A stretch of DNA of 5,525 bases from Nitrospirota bacterium (GTDB lineage Bacteria; Nitrospirota; UBA9217), in assembly GCA_017885365.1 (NCBI GenBank), contig JAFNGD010000286.1, forward strand, positions 1 through 5,525. Reading direction: 5' to 3'. A program made the position numbers and the translations under genes. The notes beneath the pieces were generated by a model that was not told where the DNA came from, searched no databases, and was given only the letters and a program-made list of their open reading frames with translations. Position 1 is the stretch's first letter. Every line of letters begins with the position of its first letter. Below, piece by piece: positions 1 to 4,739 of this stretch.

Positions 1-536
1 TCCTTGCCGGTGCCGCTCTCCCCCCGCAGGAGCACGGTGGCATTGCTCGACGCGACCCGTCCCACGAGGTTCATGACCTCTTCCATGGCATGGCTGGTGC
101 TGGTGATCTGCTCGAACGTGTAACGCTCCCGGAGCTGCTCCCGGAGCGAAGCATTCTCCCGCAGGAGGTTCTGGCGTTCAGAGATGCGGTTGATGAGCAC
201 CACGAGCTGCTCCAGATCGATGGGTTTGGGCAGGTAGTCGTAGGCGCCGGCCCTGATGGCCTTGACCGCGGTCTCGATGGTGCCGAAGGAGGTCATGATG
301 ATGACCGCCATGTCGGGATTGATCTTCCGGGCCTCGCCCGATGTCCGGAGCGCATCCACGCCTGGAATGTTGCAGTCCGTCAGGAACACGTCGTAACGCT
401 CGCGCTGCATGGCCGTCATGGCCTCGGGCACGTTCGCCAGGGCCGTGACCTCGTAGCCTTTCTGTTTCAGGAACGCGCCGATCCTGTGGCGCTCCTGTGC
501 TTCATCGTCCATGATGAGTATGCGTGCATCGGGCAT
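1..536 (-). CDS. NtrC-family sigma-54-dependent response regulator, N-terminal part (truncated by window edge)
   Basis: This is a two-component response regulator that would activate sigma-54 RNA polymerase after phosphorylation by a sensor kinase. The visible 178 residues (ATG at 534-536) cover a receiver domain at about 4-118 with the expected chemistry: acidic pair D10/D11, phospho-acceptor D54 in the TDCNIPG segment, T82 and K104 in YLPKP. A charged helical linker follows at about 118-140, then the start of an AAA+ ATPase domain. The last residues form the Walker A motif GESGTGK, where the window ends. The GAFTGA loop, Walker B and DNA-binding helix-turn-helix would lie outside, so class membership rests on the receiver plus this Walker A. 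No partner kinase is visible, so the signal and target genes are unknown. An AGAGGA Shine-Dalgarno eight bases upstream supports the start. It lies 219 bp downstream of the phosphatase gene on the same strand, separated by a repeat element. Confidence 0.93.
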   Translation of the reverse strand, partial: MPDARILIMDDEAQERHRIGAFLKQKGYEVTALANVPEAMTAMQRERYDVFLTDCNIPGVDALRTSGEARKINPDMAVIIMTSFGTIETAVKAIRAGAYDYLPKPIDLEQLVVLINRISERQNLLRENASLREQLRERYTFEQITSTSHAMEEVMNLVGRVASSNATVLLRGESGTGK

Positions 537-544
537 TGAGAAGG

Positions 545-564
545 TCCTCTGATGATTAATTATA
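545..564 (-). promoter_or_regulatory. Possible promoter -10 box and SD for the response regulator
   Basis: On the minus strand, a perfect TATAAT hexamer (559-564) is followed by AGAGGA (545-550), which sits eight bases before the ATG. The SD is convincing. The -10 box is less so because no good -35 is found at 16-18 bp; the best match, TGGCGA at 584-589, fits only half the consensus and lies inside the left repeat arm. A transcript starting about seven bases after the -10 would have a leader of roughly 17 nt, which is short but possible. An activator-dependent promoter, or read-through from the upstream phosphatase gene, are alternatives. Confidence 0.4.
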
Positions 565-585
565 CTATGAAATCAGGACATTTTC

Positions 586-750
586 GCCACAGAGACACAG
601 AGTACACAGAGGAACCCATGAGAGATTGAGATGTATCGCTATATTCCATCCGTTCCCCTCTGTGTCTATTCCGGTGATGCGGCTTTTGACCCTAGGTCAT
701 AGCGCTCGGCTTTAAGCCGTTCTTCTCTGTGGCCTCTGTGCCTCTGTGGC
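586..750. repeat. 165-bp inverted-repeat element made of CACAGAG/CTCTGTG heptamers
   Basis: The left arm (586-613) and right arm (723-750) are inverted copies of about 28 bases with a few mismatches. Each arm carries three heptamers: CACAGAG at 588, 596 and 605 on the left, CTCTGTG at 725, 734 and 742 on the right. Gaps of 1 and 2 bases in the left arm are mirrored as 2 and 1 in the right. A partial third copy, CTCTGTGTCT, lies at 658-667. The interior also has a small hairpin (CGGCT/AGCCG around a TTA loop, 707-719). No ORF or transposase is present. Similar CACAGAG-rich intergenic repeats are familiar in environmental bacterial genomes, but I know of no established function. Transcribed from the phosphatase side, the arms could fold into a long stem; there is no T-run, so a simple intrinsic terminator is unlikely. 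It fills nearly all of the 537-755 gap. Confidence 0.8.
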
Positions 751-755
751 AGAAG

Positions 756-1718
756 CTAACTTGCTTTGGTTTTTCTCAACTTCTCGTACAGGTCGAACAC
801 GATCCCCTCCCGCAAGCCCCAGTCGCTCACCAGCATCTCCGGGGTCCCGCAACGCTTCATGATCTCCTGGGCGATGATGGCGCCGGCCAGGATGATATCT
901 TCACGGCCGTGCTCGAGGCCTGCGATCCTTCGTCTTACGTCCAGCGTGGTCACGGACAGCATGGCCACCATGCTGTCGAGGGATGATCTCGACAGTACAT
1001 ATCCGTTTATCCTGTCGGGATCATATTCCTTGAGCTTCTGGTCCATGGCGGCGAGGGTCGTTACCGTGCCTGCCGTACCCGCGCAGGTATTGAGGGAGGC
1101 AGGACGGATGTTCTTTGCATGAAGAGCATCGAGTTCCCGTGTGACGGCCGTTCGGAGGTCGTCCAATTCGTCTTCTGTCGGGGGATCGTGATGAATGAAG
1201 CGTTCGGTAAGATACACGGCGCCCAGCGGCAGGCTCTCCATGGATGCGATGCCGCCCTGGCGGGTCAAGATGATCTCGGTGCTTCCGCCGCCGATATCGA
1301 TCACCAGGGCAGATGCAAGGGGATCCGCCCCGGTGCTGCTGCCATGTGATAGGGCGCGACGAACGCCCCTGAGCGTAAGCTGCGCCTCTTCCTCGCCGCT
1401 GATGACCGTGATATCGATCCCGGCGCGCTGCTTTGCCCCTGTTATGAACTCCGCGGCGTTCGCGGCGTTCCGGAGCGCGCTGGTCCCGACGGCCGACGTG
1501 CGTTCGACGGAATGGCGAGCGATGATCGCGGCAAACTCCTCGAGGGCTTTGAAGGTCCGCTCCTGCGCATCAGGAGCGAGCGCTCCGGTGCGGTCGAGGC
1601 CCTGCCCGAGGCGGGTGATGGTCCTGCCTGAATAAAGTTCCTGATGTGAGGAGTCGCTGGTTGCTGCCACCAGCAGTCGGATGGTGTTCGTGCCGATATC
1701 GATCCCGGCCAGGATCAT
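756..1718 (-). CDS. Ppx/GppA-family phosphatase (exopolyphosphatase / pppGpp phosphohydrolase), short form
   Basis: Predicted cytoplasmic enzyme that removes terminal phosphate from polyphosphate and/or converts pppGpp to ppGpp; sequence alone cannot separate these activities. All ASKHA-fold signatures of the family are present in 320 residues: phosphate-1 loop DIGTNTIRLLV (7-17), SAVGTSALRNA (75-85), the catalytic acidic segment ISGEEEAQL (106-114), phosphate-2 loop DIGGGSTEI (141-149), the LPLGAVYLTERF stretch (163-174), the adenosine-type motif CAGTAGTVT (212-220) and the C-terminal SDWGLREG (298-305). The length matches the roughly 300-residue two-domain form; the C-terminal HD-like extension of E. 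coli Ppx and GppA (about 500 residues) is absent. The ATG overlaps the stop of the upstream cNMP-binding gene as ATGA (1715-1718). No SD precedes it; the preceding bases are pyrimidine-rich CTCCTCCTTTC, so translation probably depends on coupling. Stop codon is TAG at 756-758. No intrinsic terminator is evident downstream. Confidence 0.93.
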   Translation of the reverse strand: MILAGIDIGTNTIRLLVAATSDSSHQELYSGRTITRLGQGLDRTGALAPDAQERTFKALEEFAAIIARHSVERTSAVGTSALRNAANAAEFITGAKQRAGIDITVISGEEEAQLTLRGVRRALSHGSSTGADPLASALVIDIGGGSTEIILTRQGGIASMESLPLGAVYLTERFIHHDPPTEDELDDLRTAVTRELDALHAKNIRPASLNTCAGTAGTVTTLAAMDQKLKEYDPDRINGYVLSRSSLDSMVAMLSVTTLDVRRRIAGLEHGREDIILAGAIIAQEIMKRCGTPEMLVSDWGLREGIVFDLYEKLRKTKAS

Positions 1719-2167
1719 GAAAGGAGGAGTTCCCGGAGCTTGGTGCTGTATGCTTTGACGCGCATCGCGAGGAGCCGGGCGATGGAGAGGGTGACCTTTG
1801 CCGCGACCCGCGGGTCGAGGTCCATGAGCGCGAGAAAATCCTTCCGGCTCAGCATGACGAGCTCGGTGACGGTATCCGACCGCGCGGTGACGGCACGGCT
1901 CGATTCCTGGATCAGGGCGATCTCGCCGAAGAAATCGCCCTGGCCGAGCTGCAACAGGCCGACCTCCTCGCCTTCGCCTGCCATGAGCGATATCTTGACT
2001 TCGCCGCTCTTGATGATATACAGGGCCTCGCCCGGCATCTTTTCGCTGAAAATAGTCGTGTTGGCGTTCACCTTGCGCTCCACGAACAGACCCGTGAGAA
2101 GCTCGAAGTCATCATGGGTGCAGCCTTTGAAGAGCAGGTTCTTTTTCAGCAGGTCTATGGTTTCCAT
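1715..2167 (-). CDS. Stand-alone cyclic-nucleotide-binding domain protein (CRP-type sensor without HTH)
   Basis: A 150-residue protein that is essentially one cNMP-binding domain. The beta-roll covers about 25-110, with YIIKSGEVKIS (50-60) and a phosphate-binding cassette FFGEIALIQESSRAVTA (79-95), including the family's Gly81-Glu82 pair and Arg91 that contact the ribose and cyclic phosphate in CRP and PKA. Ala92 follows the arginine, as in PKA. A C-terminal helix (about 118-147) replaces the DNA-binding HTH of true CRP/FNR regulators, so direct DNA binding is unlikely; it may sense a nucleotide and act on a partner protein. The start is set at ATG 2165-2167. A longer frame to a TTG at 2227 exists, but that TTG is the first half of the promoter's -35 box, so the extra 20 residues are not expected to be translated. 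The SD is weak (GGGA, about 6 nt upstream). Its TGA overlaps the ATG of the phosphatase gene, implying a two-gene coupled unit. Ligand identity is not proven. Confidence 0.88.
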   Translation of the reverse strand: METIDLLKKNLLFKGCTHDDFELLTGLFVERKVNANTTIFSEKMPGEALYIIKSGEVKISLMAGEGEEVGLLQLGQGDFFGEIALIQESSRAVTARSDTVTELVMLSRKDFLALMDLDPRVAAKVTLSIARLLAMRVKAYSTKLRELLLS

Positions 2168-2198
2168 GGAGGTCCCGAAGCACAAATAAATATGGGCA

Positions 2199-2227
2199 AT
2201 TATAGGCAGATGGGAAGACCTTGTCAA
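2199..2227 (-). promoter_or_regulatory. Perfect-consensus sigma-70 promoter for the cNMP-domain/phosphatase operon
   Basis: On the minus strand TTGACA (2222-2227) is followed after exactly 17 bases by TATAAT (2199-2204), matching both hexamers and the optimal spacer. The expected transcription start is an A near 2193, giving a leader of about 26 nt before the ATG at 2167. It begins only 16 bp after the rqcH stop codon, so it separates the cNMP-domain and phosphatase genes from upstream transcription. It also explains why the longer TTG-started frame is not the true gene start. No operator palindrome overlapping it was recognised. Confidence 0.85.
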
Positions 2228-2243
2228 GAAACAATCCGCAACC

Positions 2244-3677
2244 TTAGTCGGGCTCCGGCACGGCCATGATGGTCCTCCTCCCGGTAAGTACCACCGTGCC
2301 CTGAGCTGCCCCCTTCGGCTTCTTCACCAGCGCCGCCCGGGTGTACGCCACAGGGACCTTTGCGGAGCTCTTCCCTTTACTGTAGTAGGCAGCCAGGGAG
2401 GCCGCCTTTCTGAGGACCCCCTCAGGGATGTCCCGCTTGCCCGGGTTCCTCACGACCACATGGGAGCCCGGCATGCCTTCGGCGTGAAGCCACAGGTCAT
2501 CAGGGCGGGCAAGCTTCATGGTGATATAATCGTTGCCTGCGGAGCTCTTCCCCACCAGGATGTGCCACCCTTCATGTTCGATCGTCCGGAAGGGCGGCGA
2601 AGCCGCGGCGCGCGTTCCCGCGGTCCTCCCTGCAGCATCCCGGACATACCCTCGCTGCGCCAGCAGGGACCGGACTGCAAGCAGCTCCTCCCGGTCTTCG
2701 GCAGCCTCCAGGTCCTCGCGCACGGTCCTGAGGAACGCTGTCTCTTCGCGTGCCTCCGCGAGCCGCTCCCGCATCATCGCAAGCCCGGCCTTGGCCTTCT
2801 TATACCGCTGGAAATACCGGCTGGCATTCTCCGCGGGTGACCGCGCCGGGTCAAGGGGAATGGACACCGGCTTGCCATCATAGCCGGGAAGCTCTGCATG
2901 TTCCTGCCCTTTCGTTATCCGGTGCTTGTTCGCGAGCAGCAGATCGCCGGCCACGCGGTAGTCGTCTCCCCGCTCCGCTCCGGCCACATCTCCGGACACT
3001 GCATCGAGCCTGCGCTCGACACGGGCCGCTGCTCTTTTGATCACCGAAGCGAGCTGTTGCCTGAGCGAGGAGACATCTCGTTCGGCAATGGTCTGCTCGT
3101 ACCATGCTTCCACAGCCCTGTTGACCGGCGCGATCCCTTCGCTCCCTTCCAACGGGGCGACCGTGACGCAGCCGCTCGTTGCCGTTGCAGTACGCGGCCG
3201 TTTCTCGGGAGGAAGATAGGTCAGACCGGGAAGGAACGGCCTCTTGACCCTGTCTCCCGGCGGCACGGGATGAAGGACCGACAGGATCGTGCGCGAGGCA
3301 TCGGTCAGGAGGAGGTTCGTGACCGAACCGGTCAGTTCGAGAATCAGCAGAGAAGGACCATGAGGGCCTGTGAACTGGAGCTCAACGACACGGTCCCGGT
3401 CCAGGATACGGATGCCCTGGACCCGGCTGCCGGTCAGATGCTTTCTGAGATAGAGAGAGAATCCTCCCGGGGCGCCCGTGCCTGCAGGCTTCCGCGAGAT
3501 CAAATGCATGCGGGGAAGAGAACGGTCCGGAGAGAGAAGCAGGTAATAGTTCTTTTTTGTCTGATGGAGGACGAGGAGAAGGCTGTCGTCGGAGCCTTGT
3601 ACCACCTTGTCCACCTTCGCGCCGGGAAGGATGTTGGCAAGCTCATCCACGACCTGTGAGAGGAGTTGAAATTCCAA
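2244..3677 (-). CDS. rqcH: RqcH/NFACT-family ribosome quality control protein (fibronectin-binding-like), short form
   Basis: Bacterial homologue of Rqc2/NEMF. In Bacillus subtilis RqcH binds obstructed 50S subunits carrying peptidyl-tRNA and recruits tRNA-Ala to add C-terminal alanine degradation tails. Visible domains in 477 residues: NFACT-N lobe at about 1-150 with LYLRKHL (75-81) and the D95-R96 pair aligning with the functionally essential Asp-Arg of RqcH; helical segment about 186-235; second NFACT-N lobe with IPLDPARSPAENASRYF (273-289); charged coiled coil about 290-345; and NFACT-R RNA-binding domain 363-474 with DDLWLHAEGMPGSHVV (393-408). B. subtilis RqcH is about 570 residues; the shortage maps to about 155-190, where the helix-hairpin-helix insert normally sits. 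Translation starts at TTG (3675-3677): AAGGA lies six bases upstream and an in-frame TAA stops any extension. It follows queE by 74 bp and precedes the consensus promoter of the next unit. The older 'fibronectin-binding' name reflects homology only. Confidence 0.9.
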   Translation of the reverse strand: MEFQLLSQVVDELANILPGAKVDKVVQGSDDSLLLVLHQTKKNYYLLLSPDRSLPRMHLISRKPAGTGAPGGFSLYLRKHLTGSRVQGIRILDRDRVVELQFTGPHGPSLLILELTGSVTNLLLTDASRTILSVLHPVPPGDRVKRPFLPGLTYLPPEKRPRTATATSGCVTVAPLEGSEGIAPVNRAVEAWYEQTIAERDVSSLRQQLASVIKRAAARVERRLDAVSGDVAGAERGDDYRVAGDLLLANKHRITKGQEHAELPGYDGKPVSIPLDPARSPAENASRYFQRYKKAKAGLAMMRERLAEAREETAFLRTVREDLEAAEDREELLAVRSLLAQRGYVRDAAGRTAGTRAAASPPFRTIEHEGWHILVGKSSAGNDYITMKLARPDDLWLHAEGMPGSHVVVRNPGKRDIPEGVLRKAASLAAYYSKGKSSAKVPVAYTRAALVKKPKGAAQGTVVLTGRRTIMAVPEPD

Positions 3678-3683
3678 AGGTTT

Positions 3684-3688
3684 TCCTT
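3684..3688 (-). promoter_or_regulatory. Shine-Dalgarno AAGGA fixing the TTG start of rqcH
   Basis: AAGGA on the minus strand, six bases before TTG 3675-3677. An in-frame TAA overlaps it just upstream, leaving the TTG as the only initiator that keeps the whole NFACT-N domain. Confidence 0.75.
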
Positions 3689-3700
3689 ATTTCCGCTGTT

Positions 3701-3722
3701 CCGTCCTTGCCCCGTCCTTGCT
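3701..3722. repeat. Two tandem copies of an 11-bp unit in the queE-rqcH gap
   Basis: CCGTCCTTGC occurs at 3701-3710 and again at 3712-3721, an 11-base period with one differing base at the end of each unit. On the transcribed minus strand each copy carries AAGGA, so the rqcH leader holds three AAGGA sequences, only the last of which is correctly spaced from a start codon. This may be chance slippage; no function is claimed. Confidence 0.6.
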
Positions 3723-3751
3723 CCCAAGCACCTGCCTCTTGACCTTGTTCC

Positions 3752-4504
3752 TTAAGGCATTTCCAGTACCTTGTGCACCTGGGGCAGCACGCGTACATCC
3801 TCGAGCAATGCAAGGGCATGGCGCTGGAACCGCAGCACGTCATTCGGGTCAGGTGCAAAGGTTCCGCCGGCAGGCTGGATGACGAACAACAGGCGCCGAT
3901 CATGCTCCGCGAGCAGGCGCGCTGCAGCCATGACATCATCGTCCGACGTCGTCCGCGTGACCACGGCCTTCACGAAGAGCTCCGGGCCCGCAGCCGCTGA
4001 CAGGAACTTCCGGTGCTCTTCCCAGCGGGGCTGCTGACCTGTCGCGGAGGGAAGCTTGATGTCCATGCTGACGATGTCGATGAGGCCGGCAATCGAGCGC
4101 ATCAGTTCATGATGGATACCGCTGGTCTCGAGATAGATCTTGAAGAGTTCCCGCGCAGTAGGCAGCCATTCCTTGAGGAAAGCATGATGCAGGAGCGGTT
4201 CGCCGCCGGTGAGGCTCACGACCGGACGCGACGGCCCCGGAAGGACAAGCCGCGAGCAGAGGCTGGTAAGCGAGGAAGGAGCGATAGGGTTCGGCACCGG
4301 TTCCCGGTCGAAAGATCCGGCCGACACCTGCGCCCGGCAGGGCCGCTGCGTCCCTCCGGCGACTTCCTTGACCGCTTCCGGCGTGTCGCAGTATGCGCAG
4401 CGGAGGTCGCAGCCGATGAAGCGGACGAAGATGTGCCGCTGGCCCGCCCACGGCCCCTCTCCCTGTACGGACGCGAAGATCTCGTCGATCATGCCTGCTG
4501 TCAT
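3752..4504 (-). CDS. queE: 7-carboxy-7-deazaguanine synthase QueE (radical SAM)
   Basis: Converts 6-carboxy-5,6,7,8-tetrahydropterin to 7-carboxy-7-deazaguanine using a [4Fe-4S] cluster, S-adenosylmethionine and Mg2+, in the pathway to preQ0, preQ1 and queuosine in tRNA. Counting from ATG 4502-4504 (250 residues): the family N-terminus SVQGEGPWAGQRHIFVRF (12-29), cluster motif C32-x3-C36-x2-C39, SAM-binding SLTGGEPLL (97-105), LETSG (125-129), DIKLPS (148-153) and the closing LPQVHKVLEMP (240-250) typical of QueE. Residues 47-90 form a longer linker region seen in larger family members. The frame stays open to an ATG at 4588, but that extension contains the promoter and has no family homology. 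A second ATG (4490-4492, four codons in) is also possible; neither has a good SD. No queC, queD or queF is adjacent. It diverges from the transglycosylase gene and lies upstream of rqcH on the same strand. Confidence 0.93.
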   Translation of the reverse strand: MTAGMIDEIFASVQGEGPWAGQRHIFVRFIGCDLRCAYCDTPEAVKEVAGGTQRPCRAQVSAGSFDREPVPNPIAPSSLTSLCSRLVLPGPSRPVVSLTGGEPLLHHAFLKEWLPTARELFKIYLETSGIHHELMRSIAGLIDIVSMDIKLPSATGQQPRWEEHRKFLSAAAGPELFVKAVVTRTTSDDDVMAAARLLAEHDRRLLFVIQPAGGTFAPDPNDVLRFQRHALALLEDVRVLPQVHKVLEMP

Positions 4505-4510
4505 GGCGCA

Positions 4511-4539
4511 ATGATACAGGACAATACAGGCAAATTCAA
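4511..4539 (-). promoter_or_regulatory. Putative queE promoter placing the start of transcription at the ATG
   Basis: On the minus strand TTGAAT (4534-4539), a 17-base spacer and TATCAT (4511-4516) give four and five matches to the two sigma-70 hexamers at optimal spacing. The expected start of transcription, about seven bases after the -10, falls on or within a base or two of the A of ATG 4504. The mRNA would then be leaderless, or have a leader of about 12 nt if the ATG at 4492 is used. Confidence 0.55.
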
Positions 4540-4601
4540 GGTCTGATGCCGTCGCCGGAGAGACGCGGTATGAGCTTCCGCATAGCACCTATGCACGAAA
4601 T

Positions 4602-4626
4602 GGCCCGCCCCCTCCGGGGGCGGGCC
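4602..4626. repeat. Perfect 11-bp GC-only inverted repeat in the divergent intergenic region
   Basis: GGCCCGCCCCC (4602-4612) and its exact reverse complement GGGGGCGGGCC (4616-4626) flank a TCC spacer. As RNA this would be a very stable hairpin, but no U-run follows on either strand and it lies outside both predicted transcripts (queE starting near 4504, the transglycosylase near 4722). A degenerate terminator, a REP-like element or a protein-binding site are possible. The rest of 4505-4739 holds the two promoters and an AT-rich stretch at about 4645-4685. Confidence 0.75.
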
Positions 4627-4686
4627 CACGCCCGGACGGCGACACAGCAAAACAAAGCCTTTCCAAAATATTCTGGTATTTTTACC

Positions 4687-4715
4687 TTGACTTTAGCGAC
4701 CCAATCAGGTATTAA
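4687..4715 (+). promoter_or_regulatory. Putative promoter of the lytic transglycosylase gene
   Basis: TTGACT (4687-4692), 17 bases, then TATTAA (4710-4715): five and four matches to sigma-70 consensus with optimal spacing. AT-rich sequence at about 4645-4685 upstream of the -35 could serve as an UP element. The transcript would start near 4722 with a leader of about 18 nt that contains the SD. Confidence 0.55.
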
Positions 4716-4728
4716 TGTAAGGAATCCT

Positions 4729-4735
4729 AAGGAGG
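4729..4735 (+). promoter_or_regulatory. Strong Shine-Dalgarno AAGGAGG for the transglycosylase
   Basis: A full AAGGAGG lies four bases before ATG 4740-4742. The spacing is slightly short, but no other in-frame start nearby would retain the signal peptide. Confidence 0.8.
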
Positions 4736-4739
4736 CTTG

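Noticed and set aside
90..539. A 149-codon plus-strand frame at the left edge
   Set aside because: Antisense to the response regulator receiver domain, whose phosphorylation residues are all in place on the minus strand.
707..719. CGGCT-TTA-AGCCG hairpin considered as an intrinsic terminator for the phosphatase gene
   Set aside because: The stem is only five base pairs and no T-run follows on the minus strand.
586..750. CACAGAG repeats considered as a CRISPR array
   Set aside because: The units are 7 bases, with 1-2 base gaps and inverted arms; there are no spacers of uniform length and no cas genes.
747..764. TGGC...TTGC pattern resembling a sigma-54 promoter near the end of the phosphatase gene
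   Set aside because: The GG and GC elements are 13 bases apart instead of the required 10, and there is no plus-strand gene downstream.
2898..3659. A 253-codon open frame on the plus strand opposite rqcH
   Set aside because: It lies wholly antisense to a clear NFACT protein, has no recognisable domain or SD, and is explained by GC-rich codon bias opening the opposite frame.
4013..4546. A 177-codon plus-strand frame opposite queE
   Set aside because: Antisense to a radical SAM enzyme with all motifs intact; no family similarity recognised.
4674..4690. TGG...TTGA pattern upstream of the transglycosylase, considered as a sigma-54 site
   Set aside because: Wrong spacing and no GC at the -12 element; the sigma-70-like pair at 4687-4715 fits better.
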